This document shows, piece by piece, positions 1 to 8,840 of a stretch of 64,000 bases of DNA. The notes beneath the pieces were generated by a model. The model was not told where the DNA came from and searched no databases. It saw nothing but the letters and a program-made list of their open reading frames with translations. The translations under genes were made by a program, and so were the position numbers. Origin of the DNA: Bordetella parapertussis (GTDB lineage Bacteria > Pseudomonadota > Gammaproteobacteria > Burkholderiales > SG8-41); contig CAMATZ010000004.1 in assembly GCA_945861275.1 (NCBI GenBank), forward strand, positions 124,001-188,000. The letters run 5' to 3'. Position 1 is the first letter of the stretch. Every line of letters begins with the position of its first letter.

Positions 1-2
1 AA

Positions 3-377
3 CTGGCGTATCGTGACTATCAAAAAACCTTTAAGTCCAGCATGTTTGCGCCCCTCGCCGCGCGCGGCGCTCAACCGCAATTCATGCTGTGGGCCAGCAC
101 CGGTACCAAGAACCCGGCGTACAGCGACGTGCTCTACGTCGAGTCATTGATTGGTGCGGACACGGTCAACACCGTGCCCGATGCCACACTCGCCGCGTTT
201 CGCGATCACGGCAAAGCCGCAGCCACACTCGAGCGTGGAACGAACGAAGCGCAGGCGCATTTCGACGCGCTGGCCATGGCCGGCATCGACCTGCAGCAGG
301 CCGGAGAAACGCTGCAAGCGGAAGGCGTTAAACAGTTTGCGCAGGCGTTTGATCAGTTGTTGCAACTGCTGTCGTAA
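3..377 (+). CDS. tal: Transaldolase, C-terminal part (5' end outside window)
   Basis: The reading frame is open from the window edge to TAA at 375-377, so this is the 3' part of a longer gene. The segment around LWASTGTKNPAYSD, followed by YVESLIGADTVNTVP, is the C-terminal signature of transaldolase B. That enzyme transfers a dihydroxyacetone unit between sugar phosphates in the non-oxidative pentose phosphate pathway, in the cytoplasm. About 124 codons are visible; the Schiff-base lysine and the rest of the barrel lie upstream. An internal ATG at 42 is not a start, because homologous sequence continues before it. Identification is firm. Confidence 0.93.
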   Translation: MAYRDYQKTFKSSMFAPLAARGAQPQFMLWASTGTKNPAYSDVLYVESLIGADTVNTVPDATLAAFRDHGKAAATLERGTNEAQAHFDALAMAGIDLQQAGETLQAEGVKQFAQAFDQLLQLLS

Positions 378-434
378 CCTAACGGTATGTTTTTAAAATT
401 TTTTAAGACACCGAAAAACCACAGGGAAAATACC

Positions 435-1340
435 ATGCGAGTGCTTGGGTGCTTCACACAATTCGGCGCAGCCGCTGCTCTGCTGACGCTGCTCGGCGGC
501 TGCGAAGTGGCGCCGCATCATCCACAACCGGCGCCGGCGCCCGCGCCCTATCCGGCGGTGATCTACCCGAGTCCGCCGCCCGACTACGCCTACGAAGAGC
601 TGCGCCGCTGCCATGCCGACAACCGGCGCGCGCATGCCGAAGTGGTTGCCGTCTATGAACGCGCGCGCAATGCGGGCCGCATCAGCGCAGCAGAGGCACA
701 GCAATTCTCCGAGATGGATACACGCCTCAGAATCATCGCCGGGCAGTTGGGACGAGACGGTCTGACCTTGCCGGAGTGCCAGCACATCAGCACTATGCTG
801 GCGAATAACCGCAACGAGGTGCTGAGAATGTCGCGTTTCGATGCGGCAGTCGCGCGCTGCATTGCCGACAATCAGCGCGCGCATCAGGACACGGTCAACA
901 TTTACGAGAATGCCCGGCGCGCCGGGCGCATCAATCCCGCCGAAGCGCAGCGATTCAATGCGATGGATGCGCGGCTGCAAAACCTGCGCGCCGATCTTTC
1001 GCGCGACGGCCTGAGCCTGCAAGACTGCCAGCGCATAAGTGGCGCCATCAACAATGAGCGCAACGAAGTCATCCGCATGTCACGCTACGACCCGGCCACC
1101 GCGCGCTGCATCGCCGATAACCGCCGCGCGCACGACGATGTTTATGCGGTCTACACCAACGCCCAGCGTGCGGGGCGCATTCGGCCGGATGAGGCGCAAC
1201 GGTTTCAGGCAATAGAAAGGCGGCTGCTTGGTTTCCAGAGCGATCTCAAGCGCGATGGCTTGACCCTCGCGGAGTGCCAGGCCATCAGCCGCACCATCGC
1301 CAACGAACGGGCTGTGGTGGAGCAGATGGTGGTGCGATAG
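435..1340 (+). CDS. Predicted lipoprotein with three tandem ~82-residue repeats
   Basis: A 301-residue protein. ATG at 435 is preferred over an in-frame start at 387 because it follows an AGGGAA ribosome site and gives a clean signal peptide ending in the lipobox LLGGC. A Pro/Ala linker (about residues 25-50) precedes three tandem repeats starting near residues 58, 141 and 223. Each repeat has the pattern RC-ADN-RAH, then AGRI-EAQ-F, then RDGL-L--CQ-IS, so each holds one Cys near its start and one near its end, perhaps disulfide-bonded in the periplasm. The family is not recognised. The high helical content and repeated charged motifs suggest a structural or binding role; this is inference only. 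Confidence 0.8.
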   Translation: MRVLGCFTQFGAAAALLTLLGGCEVAPHHPQPAPAPAPYPAVIYPSPPPDYAYEELRRCHADNRRAHAEVVAVYERARNAGRISAAEAQQFSEMDTRLRIIAGQLGRDGLTLPECQHISTMLANNRNEVLRMSRFDAAVARCIADNQRAHQDTVNIYENARRAGRINPAEAQRFNAMDARLQNLRADLSRDGLSLQDCQRISGAINNERNEVIRMSRYDPATARCIADNRRAHDDVYAVYTNAQRAGRIRPDEAQRFQAIERRLLGFQSDLKRDGLTLAECQAISRTIANERAVVEQMVVR

Positions 1341-1370
1341 CGAGGGCGGGTATGGCCGGTTAATTATTTT

Positions 1371-2063
1371 TTACACGTTTTTCCACACACATTTGCCGCC
1401 ACTGGCTTTATCGATATCCGCCAGTTGCTGCTGGTGTGCGGCGAGTTCTCCGGCACTGGCGTGTAGAACCAGAATCGAAACTTTCTCGCGCGCGCTAATT
1501 TCGACCGGCGTTGCGATGGCAGGCGCGGTATCGATCAGCAGACTATTCTGCCCGCGGGTCATTGCGAGATAAACCTCGGCCAGCAACTGCGCGTCGAGCA
1601 GCGCGCCGTGCAGAGTGCGGCCCGCGTTGTCAATCTGATAACGTTCACACAGCGCGTCGAGGTTATTGCGTTTGCCGGGATGCAGCTCGCGCGCCTGCTT
1701 CAGAGTGTCGATCACGTCCGGGCAATATTCCTTCATCGGTTGCATGTCGAGCAAGCGCAACTCGTGATTCAAAAACGCGATGTCAAAAGGCGCGTTGTGT
1801 ATCACCAGTTCGGCGCCGGCGACGTAATCCAGAAATTCACGCGCGATCTCGCGAAACTTCGGTTTGTCCGCGAGAAACTCGCTGGTAATGCCGTGAACCT
1901 GCAGCGCGCCTTCCTCGCTCTCGCGCTCGGGATTGATATAGCGGTGAAAATGTTTACCCGTCGGTTGCCGGTTCACAATTTCCACGCCGCCGATTTCGAT
2001 AATGCGATTGCCCAGCGCCGGGTCAAGGCCGGTGGTTTCGGTGTCGAGAATGATTTGGCGCAT
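1371..2063 (-). CDS. dnaQ: DNA polymerase III epsilon subunit (3'-5' proofreading exonuclease)
   Basis: A 230-residue DEDDh exonuclease. The ExoI motif ILDTETTGLD gives Asp7 and Glu9. Further motifs are HNAPFDIAF (second acidic site) and HGALLDAQLL (His/Asp of ExoIII). The length and the C-terminal tail match the replicative epsilon subunit, which proofreads within the polymerase III core. It lies just downstream of rnhA on the same strand, an arrangement common in proteobacteria (dnaQ and rnhA are often adjacent), and is likely co-transcribed with it and the methyltransferase. Confidence 0.96.
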   Translation of the reverse strand: MRQIILDTETTGLDPALGNRIIEIGGVEIVNRQPTGKHFHRYINPERESEEGALQVHGITSEFLADKPKFREIAREFLDYVAGAELVIHNAPFDIAFLNHELRLLDMQPMKEYCPDVIDTLKQARELHPGKRNNLDALCERYQIDNAGRTLHGALLDAQLLAEVYLAMTRGQNSLLIDTAPAIATPVEISAREKVSILVLHASAGELAAHQQQLADIDKASGGKCVWKNV

Positions 2064-2123
2064 GTTTTTTTAGTTGAGAGTTCGGAGTGACTGCGCGCAC
2101 GGGCTGACGCTCAGCGCCCACCG

Positions 2124-2561
2124 CTAGATTCCACGCTGCACTTGGTCCACCCCGCGATTCGCCAACTGATCCGCGCGTTCATTGCCCTCGTGTCCAGCGT
2201 GACCCTTGACCCACAGCCATTGGATATCGTGCTGCTGCGCGAGCTGGTCGAGTTGTTTCCATAGATCGTCATTCTTAACCGGCTTTTTGTCCGCCGTGCG
2301 CCAGCCGTTTTTTTTCCAGCCGTGTATCCAGGCCGTGATGCCCTGTTGCACGTATTTGGAGTCGGTGTGCAATTGCACCGTGCAGCGGCGCTTTAACGCT
2401 TCAAGGGCACGGATCACCGCAGTAAGTTCCATGCGATTGTTGGTGGTTTGCGCCTCGCCCCCGAACAGTTCTTTTTCCTGGCCGCCCACTTTGAGCCAGA
2501 CACCCCAGCCGCCGATGCCGGGGTTTCCTTTGCAGGCGCCGTCGGTATAAATTTGCACCAT
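2124..2561 (-). CDS. rnhA: Ribonuclease HI
   Basis: Degrades the RNA strand of RNA-DNA hybrids. The start ATG at 2561 gives 145 residues, normal for the family; an upstream GTG at 2570 lies only two bases from the GGAGG site and is less likely. Catalytic residues are visible as Asp in [13 protein letters not shown], Glu in NNRMELTAV, Asp in LHTDSKYV and the final His/Asp in [15 protein letters not shown]. It sits between an upstream methyltransferase (16 bp gap) and dnaQ downstream, a conserved betaproteobacterial order. Confidence 0.97.
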   Translation of the reverse strand: MVQIYTDGACKGNPGIGGWGVWLKVGGQEKELFGGEAQTTNNRMELTAVIRALEALKRRCTVQLHTDSKYVQQGITAWIHGWKKNGWRTADKKPVKNDDLWKQLDQLAQQHDIQWLWVKGHAGHEGNERADQLANRGVDQVQRGI

Positions 2562-2577
2562 GCCGCTCACTACCTCC

Positions 2578-3345
2578 TCACTGCGCCTCTGGCGGCTTGG
2601 CGCCGCGCGCGGCGAGTTGATCTTCCTGTTTTTGCGGCACGGTGGCGAGTTGTTTGCTGCGCAGCGGTTGGGGCCACTGCGGTGTGATTACCCGCATGCC
2701 GCGCACGCGCTTCACCGCGTGCAGAAAAGTCACTGCGCCGCTGATCGGCCACCAGCGGTCGCCGGCGGATTCCATGAACTGAAAGCGTGCAAGCCATTTT
2801 TCGCTCGCACACGGCGGCACATAACAGCCCATCGCACCGCCCGCCACTTCAAAACCCAGTAAAGCCAGCCAGTCTTTCAAGCGCATGAGATGAATAAAAC
2901 GTCCGCGCCACGGATAACTGTCGCGTTTGGCGAAGGAGTGCCATGCGCCCCACAGACTGACCGGGTTAAAACAGCTCACCACCAGATGGCCCTCCGGCAC
3001 CAGCACGCGCTCGACTTCGCGCAGGATCTGGTGCGGCTTATCCGAGAATTCAAGTACATGCGGCAGCAATACCAGATCGACACTGGCGCTGATCACCGGC
3101 AGTTCGGCGCTATCCGCGCGCAGGCACGCAGGCGCGAGAGGATCAACGGTGGCCCGCAACGGCATACGGTTGGCGCGCAATAAGTCAAATGTCGGCCAGC
3201 CGATCTGCAACGCGTTGTAACCAAAAATATCGGCTACGGTTTTGTCGATGTAGGCGCGTTCACGCGCCAGCAGATACTGCCCCAGCGGCGTTTGCAGCCA
3301 TGCCGCGGCGCCGGAATTGGCGGAAATGGGCGTTTCGATTGACAC
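2578..3345 (-). CDS. Class I SAM-dependent methyltransferase beside rnhA
   Basis: A 255-residue protein with a degenerate methyltransferase fold. The core [21 protein letters not shown] and [19 protein letters not shown] match motifs of type 11 methyltransferases, but the usual glycine-rich SAM loop is weak (near [10 protein letters not shown]). This protein is typically encoded next to rnhA, with gloB on the other side. Substrate unknown. The C-terminal tail of about 25 residues is charged and low in complexity. It is the first gene of the minus-strand run that continues into rnhA and dnaQ. Confidence 0.8.
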   Translation of the reverse strand: MSIETPISANSGAAAWLQTPLGQYLLARERAYIDKTVADIFGYNALQIGWPTFDLLRANRMPLRATVDPLAPACLRADSAELPVISASVDLVLLPHVLEFSDKPHQILREVERVLVPEGHLVVSCFNPVSLWGAWHSFAKRDSYPWRGRFIHLMRLKDWLALLGFEVAGGAMGCYVPPCASEKWLARFQFMESAGDRWWPISGAVTFLHAVKRVRGMRVITPQWPQPLRSKQLATVPQKQEDQLAARGAKPPEAQ

Positions 3346-3638
3346 GCGCCGAGTTTAAATCAAATAATCGGGCTGCAGAAATCGGCGGATTCAAGTCTGA
3401 AGTGATGGATTGGGAATCACACGCGAAAGCTATTTGCGACAGAGGCGTACCGGCGCTGCCGGCAAGCATTGCGGTGGAACACGCCACGATTCCTTTCGTG
3501 TGCTGGTCAGCGTCAGCGCACAGGCATATAGACTTAGCCAGTCCACGGGCGATTTTGATTTTTTCAGTTACGTGAAGCCGCTTGTGCTGATGCATTAAAG
3601 TATCATTATAAGTGATTGATTTTAAATAACTATTTAAC
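3346..3638. other. Intergenic region between divergent methyltransferase and mltD
   Basis: About 290 bases without an intact gene. The only coding trace I see is the gloB tail listed separately. The 3' part becomes AT-rich just before the mltD promoter. Confidence 0.6.
3405..3510 (+). pseudogene. gloB: Decayed C-terminal remnant of gloB (glyoxalase II)
   Basis: In the + frame from 3405 the translation contains RGVPALPASIAVEHATIPF. This resembles the hallmark C-terminal segment of hydroxyacylglutathione hydrolase, roughly GxPxLPxTIxxExxTNPFLR. No metallo-beta-lactamase HxHxDH site remains upstream. In many betaproteobacteria gloB lies exactly here, divergent from the methyltransferase and before mltD, so position and sequence agree. 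Asn to Ile and Leu to Val changes in the NPFL core fit decay. Confidence 0.6.
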
Positions 3639-3667
3639 TTGACGCCACAGCGCTCGCGCGCTACTAT
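3639..3667 (+). promoter_or_regulatory. Sigma-70-type promoter for mltD
   Basis: TTGACG at 3639-3644 and TACTAT at 3662-3667 are separated by exactly 17 bp. They lie about 30 bp upstream of the mltD ATG at 3698. Confidence 0.6.
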
Positions 3668-3697
3668 GCGGCAGTTAATTTGAGCGGAGGAACGGTG

Positions 3698-5221
3698 ATG
3701 ATACGACCCGTGCGTAACACTCAGTGGTTGCTGGTTGTAGCTCTCTTCAACGCTGGTTGCGCTCAAATGGGTGGAACTCACACCGCAGGACAAAACACTG
3801 CCGGGACCACTGCCGTCGATTGGCCGGCGCCTACGATAGACAACTCGATGGCGCCGATACCCGCCGAACCCACTGTGCTGCCGGACGCGATCATGCCGGC
3901 AACGGCGGCGCGACAGGCTGCAGAAGTAACCGTCCCGCGCGCCGTGGCGCCGCGCCGTGCTGCTGCTCCCCGTGCCGCCGCGCCTGCGGTTGCAGCGGCT
4001 GCCGCCCCGCGCGATGTGTGGCAGCGCGTGCGCGACGGATTCCAGATGAATACCGCGCACCATGCACTGGTCAACGACTGGGAAAAATATTATTCCAGCC
4101 GCCCTGAATATTTCGCACAGATGATCAATAACAGCGGCCACTTCCTGTATCACATCGCCAACGAAGTCGAGCGCCGCGGCATGCCGCTGGAAATCGCGCT
4201 GCTGCCGATGATCGAATCGGCCTACAACCCGGTGGCCTATTCCAGCGCGCACGCCTCCGGTATCTGGCAGTTCATACCCGCCACCGGCAAGACCTACGGA
4301 CTCAAGCAAAACTGGTGGTACGACGGCCGCCGCGACGTGATTGCCGCCACCGGCGCAGCACTCGACTATCTGCAAACCCTGCATCGCATGTTCAACGATT
4401 GGGAACTGGCGCTCGCCGCTTACAACTGGGGCGAAGGCGCGGTGCAACGCGCGATAGAGCGCAATCAGGCACGCGGGCTGCCCACCGATTACGCTGGAAT
4501 CGCCGCCGCCAATATGCCCGCCGAGACGCGCAACTACGTGCCCAAGCTGATGGCGGTTAAAAACATTATCGCCAACCCGGCGCGCTTCGGCTTGACGCTG
4601 GCGCATGTGCCCAACGAGCCTTACTTTGAAACCGTAACCGTACGCCGCCACATTGATGTCACGCTGGCCGCACGCTTTGCCGGCATGTCGCTCGACGAAT
4701 TCAAATTTCTTAATCCGGCGCACAACAAACCGGTGATCAACGCCGACAGTGCGGAGACGATTGTGCTGCCCATGCACAAAGTATCAGTGTTCATGGCCAA
4801 CATGGATCAATATTCCGACAAACCGCTGGTATCGATGAAAACGCACCGGGTAAACGCCGGTGAGCGCGCGGAAACCATTGCCGCGAAATACAGCATCTCG
4901 GTAGCCGAACTCAATAATCTGAACGGCATCGGCGGCCGCCGGCACATCACCACCGGCCAAACCCTGATGGTGCCAAATCGCGACGACCTGCATCCCGTGC
5001 TGGCGGATATTCCCGCTGCCGCCACGCTGATTGCCGCGGCTATGCGCCCGGTCTACAACCGCGGCAATGTCACGCGCGTCGTCAACCGCGGCGGCGTGCG
5101 CCGCACCGTGGCCGCACCCGCTCAACGCGTGAATGCGCGCGTGACAGTGCGCGCAGCAGCGAAACCGGTTGCGCGTAAAGTGGCTTATGCCAAGCCGGTG
5201 GTGACGATTCGCAATCGGTAG
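3698..5221 (+). CDS. mltD: Membrane-bound lytic murein transglycosylase D with LysM
   Basis: A 507-residue exported enzyme that cleaves the MurNAc-GlcNAc bond of peptidoglycan with formation of a 1,6-anhydro product. ATG at 3698 is chosen because GGAGG lies seven bases upstream; a TTG at 3680 is in frame but lacks a site. The signal peptide ends near FNAGC, an imperfect lipobox. The SLT domain holds catalytic Glu173 in LPMIESAYNP, then SGIWQFIPATGKTYGL and ALAAYNWGEGAV. A clear LysM domain (HRVNAGERAETIAAKYSI to GQTLMVP) follows a weaker LysM-like stretch. The C-terminal tail of about 60 residues is Arg/Ala/Val-rich. It has its own promoter and terminator. Confidence 0.95.
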   Translation: MIRPVRNTQWLLVVALFNAGCAQMGGTHTAGQNTAGTTAVDWPAPTIDNSMAPIPAEPTVLPDAIMPATAARQAAEVTVPRAVAPRRAAAPRAAAPAVAAAAAPRDVWQRVRDGFQMNTAHHALVNDWEKYYSSRPEYFAQMINNSGHFLYHIANEVERRGMPLEIALLPMIESAYNPVAYSSAHASGIWQFIPATGKTYGLKQNWWYDGRRDVIAATGAALDYLQTLHRMFNDWELALAAYNWGEGAVQRAIERNQARGLPTDYAGIAAANMPAETRNYVPKLMAVKNIIANPARFGLTLAHVPNEPYFETVTVRRHIDVTLAARFAGMSLDEFKFLNPAHNKPVINADSAETIVLPMHKVSVFMANMDQYSDKPLVSMKTHRVNAGERAETIAAKYSISVAELNNLNGIGGRRHITTGQTLMVPNRDDLHPVLADIPAAATLIAAAMRPVYNRGNVTRVVNRGGVRRTVAAPAQRVNARVTVRAAAKPVARKVAYAKPVVTIRNR

Positions 5222-5246
5222 TTCGTATCATTGCGCGTCAAAAGAT

Positions 5247-5275
5247 ACCGGGCACTGATGTGCCCCGGTTTTATT
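5247..5275 (+). terminator. Rho-independent terminator of mltD
   Basis: The arms ACCGGGCA and TGCCCCGGT (one bulged C) surround a short loop and are followed by TTTATT, 26 bp after the mltD stop. Confidence 0.75.
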
Positions 5276-5310
5276 GTTCATGCGTTCCGCGTGTGGATCA
5301 ATACCAACTT

Positions 5311-5396
5311 TGTCATTCCCGTGCAGGCGGGAACCCATGCAGCGGTGCCTATGGAAAATTTGTTATGGGTTCCCGCCTGCGCGGGAACGACAGGGA
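5311..5396. repeat. Dispersed-type inverted repeat
   Basis: The left arm 5311-5339 (GTCATTCCCGTGCAGGCGGG and onward) and the right arm 5366-5396 are nearly perfect inverted copies around a 26-bp spacer. Elements built on GTCATTCCCGC-GCGGGAA are common REP-like intergenic repeats in proteobacteria. Confidence 0.75.
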
Positions 5397-5434
5397 TACT
5401 TTAATTGGTTTTGTGTGAACTTTACACGGCGCCT

Positions 5435-5790
5435 TCACCCCAAACTCACCTGCATCAGCGTGCGCGTGTACACCGACTGCGTGTTGTTGAACACATTTTC
5501 AATGGTGCCGCTTTCGATTACTTCGCTGTCTTTCATCACCATGATACGGTGCGCCATAGCGCGCAGCACATCGATGTCGTGCGTCACCAGGACGTAGCGC
5601 AGGCTGTACTTGCGTTGCAGCTCGCCTATAAGTTCCAGCACCTGCTTTTTTATTGTCACATCCAGCGCACTGGTGGGTTCATCCAGCACCACCACCAGCG
5701 ATTTTACAATCAACGCGCGGGCGATGGCGATACGCTGCCGTTGCCACCGGAAAACTCTTACAGGTAACGATTGAGCAGAAGGCCGATCAC
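5435..5790 (-). pseudogene. Truncated, frameshifted copy of the yejF 3' end
   Basis: This matches the last ~120 codons of the intact double ATPase gene at 10432-12015 at roughly 85% by eye, in the same orientation. It includes LDEPTSALDVTIKKQ (Walker B region), VTHDIDV and the identical tail ESGTIENVFNNTQS. One C is missing near 5745 in the segment that would encode GGQRQR, so the frame is broken. Homology ends near 5790, before the Walker A motif. It is non-functional as an ATPase. With the intact copy it forms a direct repeat around the 5.8-10.4 kb block. Confidence 0.85.
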
Positions 5791-6016
5791 GTCATGGGCC
5801 GGTGTATTCGCGCTGGCGTACGCCCAAAGCGGCAGTGGAAAAGCTCAACCGCGAATTCAACACCGCATTGATGCGCACCAATATTCGAGACCAGTTCGAC
5901 ACAACAGGCGTTTGCCGGGCGAACGCTCAACGCCCGAAGCGCTTAATGCATGGGTGTAGGATCAATACCAGGTGCGGGGCGTAGCCATGCGCAAAGCGAA
6001 GATACAGCCAGAGTGA
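5787..6016 (+). pseudogene. Broken C-terminal part of a Bug/TctC receptor gene
   Basis: Pieces in different frames reconstruct a Bug-family C-terminus in order: TSWAGVFAL, then RTPKAAVEKLNREFNTALM and IRDQFDTTGV, then STPEALNAWV, an in-frame TAG, DQYQVRGVAMRKAKIQPE and a final TGA at 6014-6016. At least two frameshifts and one nonsense codon are needed. Intact members bind carboxylates in the periplasm. The 5' two thirds are missing, and the truncation coincides with the end of the yejF fragment. Confidence 0.8.
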
Positions 6017-6137
6017 TTCAAACGTCTTTTACGGTACGGATGTGATGTGGTCCTGCACCGCCAGTGACACAATGCGAAGCGAATTGGCGTGATAGGCATC
6101 TTGGTTCGTCTGATTGAAGTACTGGTGTATCCGTGTG

Positions 6138-7691
6138 TCACTTCCGCGGTTTGGAGAAACGCAGCCAAACCCAGGCGACGATTTCCCGGCCGAGAGGGGA
6201 TGCCGCTGTCGCCGCAGTAAACGCAAACAACAATGCCAGCGCTACAACAATCAAATTCGTCCAGTGTTCGTGGGCTGTGCGGACCGGCGCCAGAAAATGA
6301 ACGGCATAGGTCGCCGCGAGTGCCGCCAAACCCGGAAATGCGACATCTTGCCGGTACCAGCGCCACTGCTCCCGTGGTAGCAGTTTTGTGTGCATCAGCG
6401 GAACGGCAAGCGCGACACAGCATGCGTTAACTGATATCCAAGCATATGCCGCCGCTACTGCACCATACTCAGACACGCCGACATAAACGGCGGGCACGAA
6501 TACAAGAACGAAGACGCTGTACAAAAGGATCATGAACGTAGTATTGCCGTAAGCGAGTAGCAGACTGTTCGGGATGTTCATAAATCCGCTCAACATCGCG
6601 CCGACTGCCAGCAGGCTAACCAACTGCGCAGTCGCGACAACCGTAGCATCGTCCTGAATCCAGAGCATCAAAATTCGGTCTGAAAACAAGGCCAAGACAA
6701 GCGCGCTTGGCGCCAATGTCAAAGTCAGCATTTGCGCGAAGCGGTGATACGCCTTCGCCAGCGCGGCGGTATTTCCGTGTGCGACCAACTCTGTTAGTCG
6801 AAGGTAAGCAACACCGCTAATCGGTCCAATTAGGAGATTCAAACTTCCGGCCACCGAACTTGCCAGAGCGTAGTAGCCGAATGCCTTGAGCGCGAGCATT
6901 TTCGACAGCAACATCTTGTCAGTGTGCATCATAAGCACACCGAGCAATGAAATCATCGTCAAGCCCGCAGAAAACCGCCAGATCCGACGCAGGGCCACTA
7001 TGGAAAAACGTGGCTTATCCTGCCCGGGCAAAAAAAACCACGCCTTCCAATGTACTACCGCGAGCTCTATCAGGGTGATGCAACCTTGGTAGAGAAAAAA
7101 TGCTTCGATGGTCGGCGATATCCAGAGTAGCACTAACACGACACCTGCCCCGCGCAACGTATCGAACGCGGCATTCGTACCATTCAGCCAAACCAGGCGT
7201 TGCGTGCCCGTTAAAACACCACGATACAAACCGACGAGCCAGCGCAGGATAATAATCGCGCCCATAAGGTAGAACGCCCAGACTATGGTGGGAATGCGCA
7301 GGGTCTCAACCTTCAGCCAATTCTCAGCTAACCATGGCGCGCTAAACACAACGGCGCCGAAAATCAGCAGGCCTAAGCCGAGGAAAAAAAGTTCAACGGT
7401 TCCAAGAAGCGTTCGGACCTGGCCGACCGAACGCGCGCCCGCCATGAAGCGTGCCATTTCTCTGGTGAGGGTCGGGGTCAATCCCATATCCAGCAAAGAC
7501 ATCAACACTTGCAGCAAGGCGTATGCGCTGATCAACCCGTAGGCTTCTATCCCGAGGTATTTGATATATACCGGAACAAAGGCAATCTGTATAAGTACAG
7601 CCCAAGCATTGCCGAGATAACTGGCGACGATGTTGCGGTTGATGGACACGCTATTACGTCGAGCAAGGTGCCATAGCCATGTGGAGGCCAC
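6138..7691 (-). CDS. Wzx-like polysaccharide flippase (MOP superfamily)
   Basis: A 517-residue membrane protein with about 12-14 hydrophobic helices. The N-terminus NRNIVASYLGNAWAVLIQ followed by VPVYIKYLGIEAYGLISAYA is typical of oligosaccharide flippases (Wzx/RfbX), which move lipid-linked sugar units across the inner membrane. The listed GTG start at 7691 has no good ribosome site; another GTG at 7649, just before SINRN, is possible. It is divergent from a methyltransferase gene at 7914, as in small O-antigen or exopolysaccharide loci, but no glycosyltransferase is present. Base composition looks less GC-rich than the flanking transport genes, suggesting transfer. Confidence 0.85.
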   Translation of the reverse strand: MASTWLWHLARRNSVSINRNIVASYLGNAWAVLIQIAFVPVYIKYLGIEAYGLISAYALLQVLMSLLDMGLTPTLTREMARFMAGARSVGQVRTLLGTVELFFLGLGLLIFGAVVFSAPWLAENWLKVETLRIPTIVWAFYLMGAIIILRWLVGLYRGVLTGTQRLVWLNGTNAAFDTLRGAGVVLVLLWISPTIEAFFLYQGCITLIELAVVHWKAWFFLPGQDKPRFSIVALRRIWRFSAGLTMISLLGVLMMHTDKMLLSKMLALKAFGYYALASSVAGSLNLLIGPISGVAYLRLTELVAHGNTAALAKAYHRFAQMLTLTLAPSALVLALFSDRILMLWIQDDATVVATAQLVSLLAVGAMLSGFMNIPNSLLLAYGNTTFMILLYSVFVLVFVPAVYVGVSEYGAVAAAYAWISVNACCVALAVPLMHTKLLPREQWRWYRQDVAFPGLAALAATYAVHFLAPVRTAHEHWTNLIVVALALLFAFTAATAASPLGREIVAWVWLRFSKPRK

Positions 7692-7913
7692 GAATCAGGG
7701 TCAAATCTGACCGTTCACCGCGCTCGATCGCACTCCTCCCACACCAGTTCAACATCATGGCATTCCCGAAAGCATTAGAAGTTCAACAAACTGTTAGTGA
7801 CTGCGCCACCGTACGCGGATGCAGAGATGCTAGCATAGACTACTTTTGTACTAACAACATCGGTGGAGTTCTTTCAGGAAATTCGATATGCTCTACTGGG
7901 TGGTGGCGAAGCC

Positions 7914-8612
7914 ATGAATGGTGAATACCAGAATCTGTACTACGGGAACGCGGGGCATCCGCTTCTACTGGAATTACTCGAGCATGATCGGAAGATCATT
8001 CTCGATGTTGGTTGCGGGACCGGGGATCATGCTGCGCTGTTAGGGCACCGTGACCCGGCGCCGCAGGTTTACGGCGTCACAATGTTTCCTGACGAGGCGC
8101 GTGTCGCAGCAACATACTTGGAAAATGTATGGGTGTGTGACATAGAAAAGGGTTTTCCTGCGGAACTTCTTCAGCGCCGCTTTGATACCATCATTTTCTC
8201 GCATGTTCTGCAACATTTACGTGAACCCGCAAAAACGGTTGCGCAGGCAACCGAGTTGCTCATTGATGGCGGTGATCTGCTCATTGCCGTGCCGAACGTG
8301 GTGAGTTGGCGCCAGCGCTGGAAACTGATGTTGAGGCAGTTCCAGTACGAACAGACGGGAATTATGGACGAAGTGCGTCTGCGCTTTTTTACCTTTATGA
8401 CCGCGGACAAATTCCTATTGGCACAAGCGTCGAAACTCGACTGCCTAGAGAAGCGAGCCGAAGGCAGCGTTCCGCTATGGATTCTGAGACGTTACCTGTT
8501 TCCAGCGTCATTAAGTGCGGCGATAGACAAACTTGGCGTCCGGTTGTGGCCTAATCTTTTCGGGTTGCAGGTTTTTATAAAGGCCCGAAAGCGTATGACG
8601 AGTCAGAATTGA
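7914..8612 (+). CDS. SAM-dependent methyltransferase
   Basis: About 232 residues from ATG 7914; an in-frame GTG at 7863 could add 17 residues, and neither start has a strong ribosome site. The SAM-binding loop is ILDVGCGTGDHAALLG. Further motifs are FDTIIFSHVLQHLREPAKT and LLIDGGDLLIAVPNVVSWRQ, as in methyltransferases of surface-polysaccharide clusters. Substrate unknown. The divergent flippase suggests that it modifies a sugar or a lipid-linked glycan, which is inference from context. Confidence 0.83.
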   Translation: MNGEYQNLYYGNAGHPLLLELLEHDRKIILDVGCGTGDHAALLGHRDPAPQVYGVTMFPDEARVAATYLENVWVCDIEKGFPAELLQRRFDTIIFSHVLQHLREPAKTVAQATELLIDGGDLLIAVPNVVSWRQRWKLMLRQFQYEQTGIMDEVRLRFFTFMTADKFLLAQASKLDCLEKRAEGSVPLWILRRYLFPASLSAAIDKLGVRLWPNLFGLQVFIKARKRMTSQN

Positions 8613-8840
8613 AGTGTCTGGCAAATTGAAACGCCACAGTGCGCGCAGATGCAGATCGATGGACGCCATGCTAAACACGTCTTCAGTCTCTTAAGTCGTG
8701 AACTCGATTGGAGCGGAATCTTCTTGGTGGCACAGCACCACGGCCAGATTCTGTGGTTGTCCGAACGATTTCAGGCTTGGGATCGAGACAAGTCCCACCG
8801 GACATCCTTGGCACAGTTGTGGTTTCAGTTCGGGCGCACT

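Noticed and set aside
3260-4777. A 505-codon minus-strand frame opposite mltD
   Set aside because: No domain signature; mltD on the plus strand has a promoter, ribosome site, catalytic motifs and terminator.
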